Shown here one piece after another: positions 1 to 7,567 of a DNA stretch of 15,948 bases. How positions within the stretch are numbered: the first letter of the stretch is position 1; every line of letters starts with the position of its first letter. Made by a program: the position numbers and the translations under genes. The stretch comes from Akkermansiaceae bacterium (lineage in GTDB: Bacteria; Verrucomicrobiota; Verrucomicrobiia; Verrucomicrobiales; Akkermansiaceae). The notes beneath the pieces are model-generated. The model searched no databases, was not told the origin of the DNA, and saw only the letters and a program-made list of their open reading frames with translations. The stretch lies in assembly GCA_011524615.1 (NCBI GenBank), contig WTJZ01000156.1:1-15948 (forward strand), in the 5' to 3' direction.

Positions 1-53
1 CATAAGCCCCCTAACAATAGGGCTAAACAGCAAATAGTTAATCGAAATTTCAT
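1..53 (-). CDS. Partial secreted protein, N-terminus only
   Basis: An ATG on the minus strand at 53-51 opens a frame that runs off the left edge without a stop. It reads MKFRLTICCLALLLGGL, a charged start followed by a hydrophobic core, which is the pattern of a Sec signal peptide. Just upstream on the same strand is AGGGTG, a weak ribosome-binding site. Only 17 complete codons are visible, so the product cannot be identified; a secreted, outer-membrane or lipoprotein product are all possible. The start is inferred from the signal-peptide pattern alone. Confidence 0.5.
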   Translation of the reverse strand, partial: MKFRLTICCLALLLGGL

Positions 54-221
54 AGGCACCCTATAATAAGCATACCAATGGATAACCTATACAATCAAAA
101 AGGATAAAAAATTAATTAAAACATAAAATAAAAAAGACTATACAATTTCACTAATAAAATTTAAGAAAGTCCAAAAGTTACACCCCAAAGAGTTTCCGTC
201 CCCTCCTTGAGATGAGAGCAC

Positions 222-252
222 AAAAAAACGCACCCCCCAACCGGAGAGTGCG
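222..252 (-). terminator. Intrinsic terminator of the ABC transporter operon
   Basis: Read on the minus strand, a 10-bp stem (CGCACTCTCC with GGGGGGTGCG, two G-U wobbles) closes a 4-nt GGTT loop and is followed at once by seven T residues. It lies 25 bp after the stop of the last ATPase gene, so it should end the transporter transcript. Between it and the partial gene at 1-53 (positions 54-221) there is only A/T-rich sequence with no gene I can support. Confidence 0.85.
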
Positions 253-276
253 CCTTCAGAACACATAAAACGCTGA

Positions 277-1173
277 TTACGCTTTGTGAGAGTTTTCTGC
301 TCCATAGAGCTCCATCGGATTCTTAACGAAGGAGAGAAGGTTATCCTTACCATGTTGACGGTTATCCTCGAAGTCATGGAAGTCAGACTTGAGGTGAGCA
401 CGTTGTTCTAGGAAGGAGAGAAGGTGTTCACGATATTCGAAGAACTTAGGATCAGCGAAGATCTCTTCACGGTCACGAGGACGCTCCCAGTGAATGTTCA
501 TGACCTCACCGATACGTGCAAGTGGTCCGTTCGTCATCATGATGACACGGTCAGACATGAAGACAGCCTCATCCACATCGTGAGTAACAATCATCGAGGT
601 CAGCTTCTCCTGAGCAACGATGTCCAGAATCACATCCTGTAGCTCCATACGAGTAAGAGAGTCGAGACGCCCAAACGGTTCATCAAGGAGAAGAACCTTA
701 GGCTTCAGTGCGATTGCACGAGCGATACCAACACGCTGCTGCATCCCTCCTGAGAGTTCACGAGGGAACTTCTTCATTGAGTCCTTGAGACCGACACGAG
801 CGAGTGAGTACTCCACGATCTGCTTACGCTCTTCTGGAGTAGCATGAGGATAAACATTCTTAACCCCGAGCATAACGTTGTCGAACGCGTTCATCCACGG
901 CATGAGACATGGCGCTTGGAATACTACGGCACGGTCAGGACCAGGGCCATCGATCTCCTTGTTATCAACGATGATACCACCCTCTGAGATCTCATTAAGA
1001 CCAGCGAGCATCGTCAATACGGTAGACTTACCACATCCTGAGTGACCAATGAGTGAGACGAACTCACCTTGGAACATGTTCAGATTGAGCCCCTCTACCA
1101 CGCGGAAGTCATCACCAAATGGGTTTGGGTATGCTTTAACGAGATTGGAAATTTCTACGTAACGTTGTGACAT
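277..1173 (-). CDS. ABC transporter ATP-binding protein, NrtD-like (nitrate/cyanate/taurine importer)
   Basis: A 298-residue nucleotide-binding subunit of an importer of the nitrate/bicarbonate/sulfonate class; it hydrolyses ATP at the inner membrane to drive the permease encoded two genes upstream. All motifs are present and canonical: Walker A GHSGCGKST at 43-51, Q-loop Gln86, signature LSGGMQQ at 140-146, Walker B VLLLDEP at 160-166 and H-loop His198. The ERPRDRE stretch after the core is typical of the NrtC/NrtD/CmpD group. A tail of about 60 residues follows, without a recognisable regulatory domain. It is the last gene of the operon, 30 bp after the companion ATPase gene. No Shine-Dalgarno sequence precedes the ATG. 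Arginine is encoded almost only by CGT, suggesting high expression. The substrate cannot be told from an ATPase; nitrate is the best guess from family resemblance. Confidence 0.93.
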   Translation of the reverse strand: MSQRYVEISNLVKAYPNPFGDDFRVVEGLNLNMFQGEFVSLIGHSGCGKSTVLTMLAGLNEISEGGIIVDNKEIDGPGPDRAVVFQAPCLMPWMNAFDNVMLGVKNVYPHATPEERKQIVEYSLARVGLKDSMKKFPRELSGGMQQRVGIARAIALKPKVLLLDEPFGRLDSLTRMELQDVILDIVAQEKLTSMIVTHDVDEAVFMSDRVIMMTNGPLARIGEVMNIHWERPRDREEIFADPKFFEYREHLLSFLEQRAHLKSDFHDFEDNRQHGKDNLLSFVKNPMELYGAENSHKA

Positions 1174-1203
1174 AAGATAATTTTGTTAATGGTTATGGGT
1201 TGG

Positions 1204-2094
1204 TTACGAAGGTTGCGAGACTTTATTATTAAGTGACGGACGACCAGAGATCGGGGTGAAGTTCTTCGGCATGACTGATGGCATCGTGTATTGTGAGCCA
1301 GATGCAGCTGCGAGCTCCTTCGCCTCCTTATTGAGACGCATGAGGTATGCGGTGATCTCTGTCTTCAGACGCTGATACTCTGGGTGATCATTGAGTGCAT
1401 GACGATCACGAGGGCGCTCCATATCGACCTTGAACGGTTCTGTGAGAGTCGCCTCAGGTCCCATTGTGAGAGGAGCGATACGGTCAGACATGAGTACTGC
1501 CTCGTCCACGTCATTCGTGACCATTACTACCGTACACTTCTCCGCTTCCCAGATATTGAGAATATCCTCTTGGAGACTACCACGAGTCAGGGCGTCGAGT
1601 GCTGAGAGAGGTTCATCGAGGATGAGGACCTCAGGCTTGAGAGAGAGTGTACGAGCAAGAGATGCACGCTGTCTCATCCCTCCTGAGAGTTCATGAGGCT
1701 TACGGTCACGTGCTGGCGTGAGCTTCACCATCTCGATGTAGTGCTCAACGTGATCAGCGAGCTCCTTCTTACTGTAATTAGGAAAGACCTGCGCCGCGGC
1801 GAGAGCAATGTTCTCGAAGGTCGTGAGCCAAGGGAGGAGTGAGTAGTTCTGGAACATCATCCCGAGGTGTGGTCCAGGCTCTGTGATCACTTCCCCATTG
1901 AGCTTCACTGTCCCCTTATCTGGAGTATGAAGACCTGCGAAAAGGTTCATCAGAGTAGACTTACCCGATCCTGAGAATCCGATGATCGAGACGAACTCAT
2001 TCTTCTTAACACTAAGGTTAATGTCCTTGAGTACCTCGTAGCGGTCCGACGGTGGGCCGAACCCGATCGATACATTATCTAGTTCTATAGACAT
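1204..2094 (-). CDS. ABC transporter ATP-binding protein, NrtC-like, with Asn in the H-loop
   Basis: The second, 296-residue nucleotide-binding subunit of the same importer. Walker A GFSGSGKST lies at 39-47, Q-loop Gln82, signature LSGGMRQ at 136-142 and Walker B VLILDEP at 156-162. The H-loop reads MVTNDVDEA, with Asn194 where the switch histidine is expected; the codon is AAT at 1515-1513. With the canonical partner NrtD-like subunit this predicts an asymmetric heterodimer with one altered ATP site. Unlike cyanobacterial NrtC, which carries a C-terminal NrtA-like solute-binding domain, this protein ends after a polar tail of about 60 residues. It starts 33 bp after the permease stop and is followed 30 bp later by the next ATPase gene. 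There is no clear ribosome-binding site. Confidence 0.92.
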   Translation of the reverse strand: MSIELDNVSIGFGPPSDRYEVLKDINLSVKKNEFVSIIGFSGSGKSTLMNLFAGLHTPDKGTVKLNGEVITEPGPHLGMMFQNYSLLPWLTTFENIALAAAQVFPNYSKKELADHVEHYIEMVKLTPARDRKPHELSGGMRQRASLARTLSLKPEVLILDEPLSALDALTRGSLQEDILNIWEAEKCTVVMVTNDVDEAVLMSDRIAPLTMGPEATLTEPFKVDMERPRDRHALNDHPEYQRLKTEITAYLMRLNKEAKELAAASGSQYTMPSVMPKNFTPISGRPSLNNKVSQPS

Positions 2095-2127
2095 AATCTA
2101 AAGTTGGTTAGACTTACGAGGGCTGGA

Positions 2128-3756
2128 TTAGAGTGTTGCTGACTCGTCGAATGACACGAAGCGTTGGAGGATAATCATGAGACGGTCTAGGAAGAAACCG
2201 ATGATACCTACTACGAAACATGCAAGGATGATGTTAGCAAAGGATTGTGATGAACCGTTCTGGTATTCATCCCATACGAACTTACCGAGACCATCTGATG
2301 ATGAGAGAGCCTCTGCTGCGATGAGTACCATCCAACCTACACCGAGTGAGATACGAAGACCTGCGAACACGAGTGGAAGTGATGATGGAATGATGATCTT
2401 AAAGAGACGTGACCAGAATCCGAGACGAAGTACCTTCGCAACGTTGAGGTGGTCAGGATCGATCGATGAAACACCGAGAGCCGTATTAACAAGAGCAGGC
2501 CAGAGAGCACACATTGCTACCGTACATGCAGAGAAGATCATCGCAGGGTTCGTCTGGAAGTAGCTCAGTGGGTTAATGCTAGAGTTAAGGAAGACGAAGA
2601 GTGGGTGCTTCTCAGGATCTGGGAAGAATGCACCTACAACGATCTGGAAGATAAGGAGCCATACAACTGGCGATACTGGACGGAAGATCGAGATAAGCGG
2701 AGTAAGACACGCCATAACGATCTTGTTAAGACCACACATGATACCAAGTGGAATCGCGATCAATGCACCAATGATAAAGCCAACGATTACGGTAAGAAGT
2801 GAACGGTGCGTCTGCCATACGATCGATGCTGCACGTGGGTACTTTTGCTCATCAGCCTTATCAGCCTTCTCTGTGTTAGAGACGACATACTTAGCTTGCT
2901 TGAGAGCGTCTTTGCCTGTGGTTGAGGCCGCTAGGGCTGTTTCCGCATCTTCAGCCTTTGCTACGAATGACGCCTTCTTCTCAGAGAGGTTACCTGTAGT
3001 GAGGTAAGAGAGACGCTTCTTACCGTGTTGGATCTCGTCCGCTACTTTGTTAGCCGCGAGCTGTGCTTCTTTCACCTCTTTTGGTGGATTAGAGCGGATG
3101 TCATCCATAGCGGTTTTGATATCCTTGAGTTTTCCCTTTTCAGCATCAGTCTTAGTATCATTATCGATGATCGCAGCCACTAGATCTGCAGACTTAGCCT
3201 GCTTAGCGGCAACCTTATCAGAGAGGGCTGTAAGAGCAGCCTTACGTGCAGTTTGCGCTTCTTTGTACTGAGCCTTGAGCTCGTCATACTCCTTCTGGAG
3301 AGGCGCAAGCTTCTTCGCTGTCTCAGCCTCAGCGTTTGCTGAAGTTTCTTTTGAGATCGCTTCGAGCTTCTCGAACTCAGCTTGGAGTTCCGCTTGGAGA
3401 GCTTCTACTTCCTTGATCTCTGCGAGACGATCTTCACCGGAGAGGAAGAAGGCTTTTTCCTTCTCATCTTCTTTCTCATGGAAGCGTAGACTGTCTTGTC
3501 CTGCAGTCCATACTTTCGTTGGTGTTGGAACCTCACCAGATTTCGTCTTGTGCGTAGGTGCAATAACCGTCCAGAGGAAGATACATCCTACTACGAATAG
3601 GATCGGAAGAACCATGTAACGACCAATATCCTTAATTTGCTTCTGTGGCTCTTCGCCAAAAAGAAGACGTACTGGTGGATCAAATACCTTAAATCCACTT
3701 ACGTCGATCACCTTAAGGATTCCGTATTTTATTTTATCTACTTTGGAGTCAGCCAT
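2128..3756 (-). CDS. ABC transporter permease (NrtB/SsuC-like) with a large periplasmic coiled-coil insertion
   Basis: The 542-residue membrane subunit of the importer. Residues 310-535 form an ordinary permease domain of the nitrate/taurine class: a transmembrane helix near 318-341 ending in IPLGIMCGLN, then RPVSPVVWLLIF at 359-370, and an EAA-type coupling loop at about 431-461 (LRLGFWSRLFKIIIPSSLP), which contacts the ATPases. The N-terminal 45 residues are polar; TM1 is at about 48-66, followed by a VPTPTKVW segment like that after TM1 in NrtB. Between TM1 and TM2, residues 95-305 are rich in Glu, Lys, Ala and Gln in coiled-coil pattern. Usual family members are roughly 250-300 residues, so this insertion accounts for the extra length. 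By topology it should lie in the periplasm. This is the first gene of the operon, downstream of a sigma-54-like element. No substrate-binding protein gene accompanies it. Confidence 0.9.
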   Translation of the reverse strand: MADSKVDKIKYGILKVIDVSGFKVFDPPVRLLFGEEPQKQIKDIGRYMVLPILFVVGCIFLWTVIAPTHKTKSGEVPTPTKVWTAGQDSLRFHEKEDEKEKAFFLSGEDRLAEIKEVEALQAELQAEFEKLEAISKETSANAEAETAKKLAPLQKEYDELKAQYKEAQTARKAALTALSDKVAAKQAKSADLVAAIIDNDTKTDAEKGKLKDIKTAMDDIRSNPPKEVKEAQLAANKVADEIQHGKKRLSYLTTGNLSEKKASFVAKAEDAETALAASTTGKDALKQAKYVVSNTEKADKADEQKYPRAASIVWQTHRSLLTVIVGFIIGALIAIPLGIMCGLNKIVMACLTPLISIFRPVSPVVWLLIFQIVVGAFFPDPEKHPLFVFLNSSINPLSYFQTNPAMIFSACTVAMCALWPALVNTALGVSSIDPDHLNVAKVLRLGFWSRLFKIIIPSSLPLVFAGLRISLGVGWMVLIAAEALSSSDGLGKFVWDEYQNGSSQSFANIILACFVVGIIGFFLDRLMIILQRFVSFDESATL

Positions 3757-3786
3757 ATCAGTAATTTTATTGTTCTACTGCTTGCC

Positions 3787-3804
3787 TAGCTCACTCTGTG
3801 CCAA
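3787..3804 (-). promoter_or_regulatory. Sigma-54-like -24/-12 promoter for the transporter operon
   Basis: On the minus strand the sequence TTGGCACAGAGTGAGCTA matches the RpoN consensus (TGGCAC-N5-TTGC) at the -24 block and retains the essential GG-N10-GC spacing, although the -12 block has GA for TT. The predicted start of transcription is near 3778, which gives a leader of about 22 nt before the permease ATG at 3756. Nitrogen-source importers are often RpoN-dependent, which supports the call. A chance match is possible. Confidence 0.45.
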
Positions 3805-3811
3805 CCCACAA

Positions 3812-3823
3812 AATGATATCATT
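3812..3823. promoter_or_regulatory. Perfect 12-bp palindrome, possible operator
   Basis: AATGATATCATT is a perfect inverted repeat in the 206-bp divergent region between the transporter operon and the fucosidase gene. It sits just upstream of the sigma-54-like element, centred about 40 bp upstream of the predicted start. It could bind a dimeric regulator for either gene, but in A/T-rich DNA such a palindrome can arise by chance. Confidence 0.3.
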
Positions 3824-3962
3824 CATGAAAAAACACAAAGAGATGAATTTTCCTCATGATTAAATTATAACCTTCCTGTTATCATCCCCGCAGCAACGAC
3901 GCACATATAGATAATCAGGACCTGTAATGATACCTTCCCCTGATGAACTATTACACTATATC

Positions 3963-5540
3963 ATGAAATTTTTCCTTAGAACGTTAAGCTTACTCGCCTT
4001 ATTGACGCACTCCGAATGCATGGCAGACACCGATCCTCAACCTCGTTATGACGGCTCATGGGAATCCCTGCAAGAAATGCCCGTGCCTGAATGGTTCGAC
4101 GACGGTAAAATCGGAATCTTCATCCACTGGGGGCCGTATAGTGCCCTAGGCTATCAACATACTGGTCGCGGCTATGCAGAACATACTCCTAAAAATATGT
4201 ACCGTGGCCCTCAGCACTATTTCCCTTACTTGGAAAGTAAGTTTGGCGCAGCTCCACCCGAGTTTGGCTATAAAGATGTCGTTGATCACTTCAAAGCCGA
4301 AAACTGGGATCCTGACGCTTGGGCCCAACTCTTTGCCTCTGTCGGAGCTAAGTATGTCGTACTCACTGCCGAACACCACGACGGCTGGGCCAACTGGGAC
4401 TCAGAGCTCACTCCATGGAATGCAGTCAACAAAGGCCCTCAACGCGACCTGGTTGGAGATCTCGGTACTGCGGTCAAAAAGGTAGGCCTCAAGTACGCCC
4501 CCTCTTATCACCGCGAACGCCATACCGGCTTTTTTGCCAATGATTTATATAAGGTCCACAGTAAGCCTAATAGAGTCATACAGCAGGAAATCGAGTCACA
4601 CCCAGAATCCGCGCTGCTCTACGGGCCTGACTTTTCATACTCTAAGCACTTCGTCGATGATTACGTTGCACGCTGGCAAGAAATCCAGCGTAAGTACGAT
4701 CCTGACTTTCTCTGGATCGATGATATCCCTATCTACACTCGGGATGGTAATAATGTGAGAAAGGGGATCAGCACTCCTGAGATCAAATACTTCGACGACC
4801 AATGCCGTCAGATGATCACCGACTTTATGAACTGGGGAACCGAAAACGGGAAAGAGGTATACCTCAATAATAAGGGAGCTAACCGGAACTGGCCTGACGG
4901 AGTCGGGTGCTTAGAAAAGGATAACCTCAAACTCAAAGTCATAGGCCCCAAATGGCAAAGTTGTACTACCTTTGGCACCTCATTCGGATATCTGAAAGGA
5001 GATGCCTATAAGCCCATCAAGTCGATTATCCACGAAATGATCGAAGTCATCAGTAGGAATGGAAACTTCCTCGTAAATATCGGACCCAAAAGCGACGGCA
5101 CCATTCCTCAACCGCAGGTAGAGAGACTCATGGAGATGGGAGCATGGCTCAACATTAACGGTGACGCCATCTATGGGAGCCGTTATTGGAAGCACTCAGA
5201 ACAACAGGAGGGACACCTCGCCTTTACCACCAACGGGAAAAAGCTCTACGCTATGAAGCTCGCTGCCCCAACTGAACCCTTTACCATTCACGGAACCAAA
5301 GGGTGGACCGCATCATCTATATCTCATGTGAGACTCCTCGGCTCTGATGCTAAGGTCTCTTGGCTGATGACCGAGCAAGGTCTCCAAATCACCCCTCCAT
5401 CAACACTAGGCAAGAGTAAGTATGCCTGGTCATATGAAATCCTGACTGATCGCGAACAACACCAACCGTCCGCAATCCAGAGCGACGCATCCAGAGCACT
5501 TAAGGGGACCAAAAAAGTAGATCTAGAGGGACGACATTAA
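3963..5540 (+). CDS. Secreted GH29 alpha-L-fucosidase
   Basis: A retaining glycoside hydrolase predicted to remove alpha-L-fucose from glycans outside the cytoplasm. I chose the ATG at 3963 because it opens directly onto a Lys-Phe-Phe and leucine-rich signal peptide, with likely cleavage after Cys-Met-Ala at residue 21; an ATG 12 codons upstream (3927) would put a polar stretch in front. Family hallmarks from this start: the IGIFIHWG block around 50-57, AEHHDGW near 137-142, and LWIDD at about 250-254, whose aspartate is the expected nucleophile. Later come a GPKSDGTIPQPQVERL block and NINGDAIYGSR, also typical of GH29, and a C-terminal beta-rich region. At 525 residues the length is normal. 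HTPKNMY, PPEFGYKD and SYHRERHTGF place it in the clade with these blocks rather than near human FUCA1. It stands alone, convergent with the kinase gene 35 bp away. Fucosylated algal polysaccharide is a plausible substrate, by inference only. Confidence 0.92.
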   Translation: MKFFLRTLSLLALLTHSECMADTDPQPRYDGSWESLQEMPVPEWFDDGKIGIFIHWGPYSALGYQHTGRGYAEHTPKNMYRGPQHYFPYLESKFGAAPPEFGYKDVVDHFKAENWDPDAWAQLFASVGAKYVVLTAEHHDGWANWDSELTPWNAVNKGPQRDLVGDLGTAVKKVGLKYAPSYHRERHTGFFANDLYKVHSKPNRVIQQEIESHPESALLYGPDFSYSKHFVDDYVARWQEIQRKYDPDFLWIDDIPIYTRDGNNVRKGISTPEIKYFDDQCRQMITDFMNWGTENGKEVYLNNKGANRNWPDGVGCLEKDNLKLKVIGPKWQSCTTFGTSFGYLKGDAYKPIKSIIHEMIEVISRNGNFLVNIGPKSDGTIPQPQVERLMEMGAWLNINGDAIYGSRYWKHSEQQEGHLAFTTNGKKLYAMKLAAPTEPFTIHGTKGWTASSISHVRLLGSDAKVSWLMTEQGLQITPPSTLGKSKYAWSYEILTDREQHQPSAIQSDASRALKGTKKVDLEGRH

Positions 5541-5575
5541 CCCCGATTCACCATCACCAACCGATCTCGCCATCA

Positions 5576-7567
5576 TTAAGGGTCAATAACCTCGATCTCA
5601 TAGGCAAACGTAGATGATACCTTTGACCGAAAGGTCTCCGGATCAACAAGCCCACGCCTCATCGTGACCTTCTTCAATGACGGGATCGTAATCGCGCCCA
5701 ACATCTCGATCCTATTCAACTGAGTCAGGTCTAAGTGCTGAACGCGAGCCTGATTCAGAGTAACCGAGAAAATGAAGTCCGAATTAACAATCGTTAACTT
5801 CTCCAGTGGAACGTAACGTAACAGAGAGGCTCTCCGCTGATGGTTCCTAAAGGTAATACGCGTGTCACAGATGACGGTCAATTGCTTGTAGTCGTCACTC
5901 AGCTCATAAGTCATGCTGCTATCATTAAACTTCTCAACAAACTTCATGATCGGAAGAATGTATGCTGCCCGATCTGAGCGCGCATGGTAATCAAAGTGCA
6001 AGATCGACTCTAGAACTGAACTCGCCTCGCCCGTCCCTGTATGATCCACTTGTTCAATGAAGTCTACAAGCTGAGCAATCGTCGGACGCGATGTATAATG
6101 AAAGGCATAGTCCGGAAAGAGCGATGCGTAGTTAAAATGACGCCCCTCTCTCTCTCCTTGCTGATCACGCGCAACAGCTCTAAAGTTCATCTTAATCGCA
6201 TTCACCTTCGTCTTCAGAGCATTAGCCTCCTCACTATCACTCTGTATTAACAAGGCCTGAGCCAGATTGCGCTCCGTCTCACTTAATAAACTCAGAGGGG
6301 AACTCCTCTCGAAGAAGTTAGATAAAACCAGATTAGAGGAATAGACCAACTTCGACACTAACTCTGATTCGAGCAGATCAATGTCCTCTAGTACGGTTCC
6401 GTAATCATCCTTTATTTGAACTACTTGTTGCTCCAAGGCGACCGCACGAGCCTGCTGCTCACGCACCTCTGACCTCTCACAATAGAGCTGGTATCCAGCG
6501 AACACCAGTATCCCCCCCATTAGTAGGAAGGTCGTAATCTTAGTACGGTGACGCCCGATGAATAAGGCCATCTCTCTCCATATACTAGGTTGTTCTGCTG
6601 CGGTAGAGAACCCTTTCGTAAACCGCTCTACATCGGCCTGTAGAGCCAAGACCGTCTCATACCGGTCAGTAGGCTCACACTGTAGGGCCTTGACCACAAT
6701 CGCCTCTATTCCAGGCGGCACAACTAATTCAGAAAAGCGCTCCCTCAGAGGCTCTAAATACGCAATCCGAGTCTTACTCAGTACCTCTTCCTGATTCTGC
6801 CCGGTAAAGGGAGCATCACCTGTTAAGAGAAAGTGGAGAACCCCACCAAGCGCAAAGATATCGGCTGCGGGACCTTTCGGCAGGTTAGGCTCTGTCTGCT
6901 CAGGTGCCATATACCCGGGAGTCCCTTTTATATATCCGTAGAGTGTGTTCTGCGCTCTATCGGCATCCACTTGAGTATCGTAGCGGTCGCCTTCCGCTCC
7001 TATCTTCTTCGCAATCCCCCAGTCACAGACCAGTACCTCACCAAAGTTATCACACTGAATATTATCAGGCTTGAGATCCAAGTGTACCACCATCTGAGCA
7101 TGGGCATACGCGACAGCGTCACAGACCTTTAAGAAGACCTCTAGCCTCTGCTCGAGGCTTCCCCCCTCCTTCACTAAGTCCGATAAGGTCTGATTACTCT
7201 TCAGGTCCATCGTGAAGTATGGCCTCCCATCCTCGTGCACCCCAGTATCCAGTATCTTAATGATATTAGGATGCTTCAGCGACGCCGTGAGCCAGGCCTC
7301 TCGAACGAACATTTCATAGAAGTCGACTTCCAAGTGCGAACGCAACTGAGCAAACGCGACATAGCGATCAGTCCTCCGGTCGTAACACTGATAGACCTCC
7401 TTAAGCACGCCCTCCCCTAGCAAGCTCATGTCCCGATAACGATCCTCAATAGCCTGCAGCTGAGTATAAGCAGGACACAATACTGCTAGCGCATCCCCCT
7501 CTAAGGTCTCTGCATCATCATAGAGAGCAGATAATGCGTCCTTATTTCTGATCCCTGTGTTCTTCAT
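5576..7567 (-). CDS. Transmembrane Ser/Thr protein kinase, WNK-like lysine placement, LRR-like C-terminal domain
   Basis: A 663-residue membrane kinase, probably a receptor working with the sigma factor encoded just upstream. The kinase domain spans about 45-315: glycine-rich loop GEGVLKEVY (51-59), alpha-C Glu90, catalytic loop HLDLKPDN (162-169), DWG (182-184), APE (221-223) and Asp236. The usual beta-3 VAxK lysine is missing (VAFA, Ala73), while Lys56 lies within the glycine-rich loop, as in eukaryotic WNK kinases. The HRD arginine is leucine. A transmembrane helix lies at about 344-362, then a coiled-coil-like stretch to about 405, so residues after 365 should be extracytoplasmic. The last 130 residues have irregular leucine-rich character and match a second gene at the right edge of the window. 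The ATG abuts the sigma-factor stop (TAGATG), so translation is probably coupled. It could be an active kinase or a degenerate one; the retained HxD and DxG aspartates favour activity. Confidence 0.9.
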   Translation of the reverse strand: MKNTGIRNKDALSALYDDAETLEGDALAVLCPAYTQLQAIEDRYRDMSLLGEGVLKEVYQCYDRRTDRYVAFAQLRSHLEVDFYEMFVREAWLTASLKHPNIIKILDTGVHEDGRPYFTMDLKSNQTLSDLVKEGGSLEQRLEVFLKVCDAVAYAHAQMVVHLDLKPDNIQCDNFGEVLVCDWGIAKKIGAEGDRYDTQVDADRAQNTLYGYIKGTPGYMAPEQTEPNLPKGPAADIFALGGVLHFLLTGDAPFTGQNQEEVLSKTRIAYLEPLRERFSELVVPPGIEAIVVKALQCEPTDRYETVLALQADVERFTKGFSTAAEQPSIWREMALFIGRHRTKITTFLLMGGILVFAGYQLYCERSEVREQQARAVALEQQVVQIKDDYGTVLEDIDLLESELVSKLVYSSNLVLSNFFERSSPLSLLSETERNLAQALLIQSDSEEANALKTKVNAIKMNFRAVARDQQGEREGRHFNYASLFPDYAFHYTSRPTIAQLVDFIEQVDHTGTGEASSVLESILHFDYHARSDRAAYILPIMKFVEKFNDSSMTYELSDDYKQLTVICDTRITFRNHQRRASLLRYVPLEKLTIVNSDFIFSVTLNQARVQHLDLTQLNRIEMLGAITIPSLKKVTMRRGLVDPETFRSKVSSTFAYEIEVIDP

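Noticed and set aside
2177..3619. Several plus-strand open frames of 65-143 codons across the permease gene
   Set aside because: They are antisense shadows of the coiled-coil and membrane-helix coding sequence; compositions are Arg/Ser-rich and no family motif is seen.
3927..3962. Upstream ATG extending the fucosidase by 12 codons
   Set aside because: It would place a polar, acidic stretch before the signal peptide; the ATG at 3963 gives a normal Sec signal.
4014..4022. Possible lipobox cysteine at the end of the fucosidase signal peptide
   Set aside because: The residues before the cysteine are His-Ser-Glu, and a glutamate at -1 does not fit a lipobox; cleavage by signal peptidase I after Met-Ala is more likely.
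5576..7567. Calling the sigma-linked kinase a pseudokinase
   Set aside because: The beta-3 lysine is missing but a lysine in the glycine-rich loop, the alpha-C Glu, the catalytic Asp and the DWG Asp are all present, the pattern of an active WNK-type kinase.
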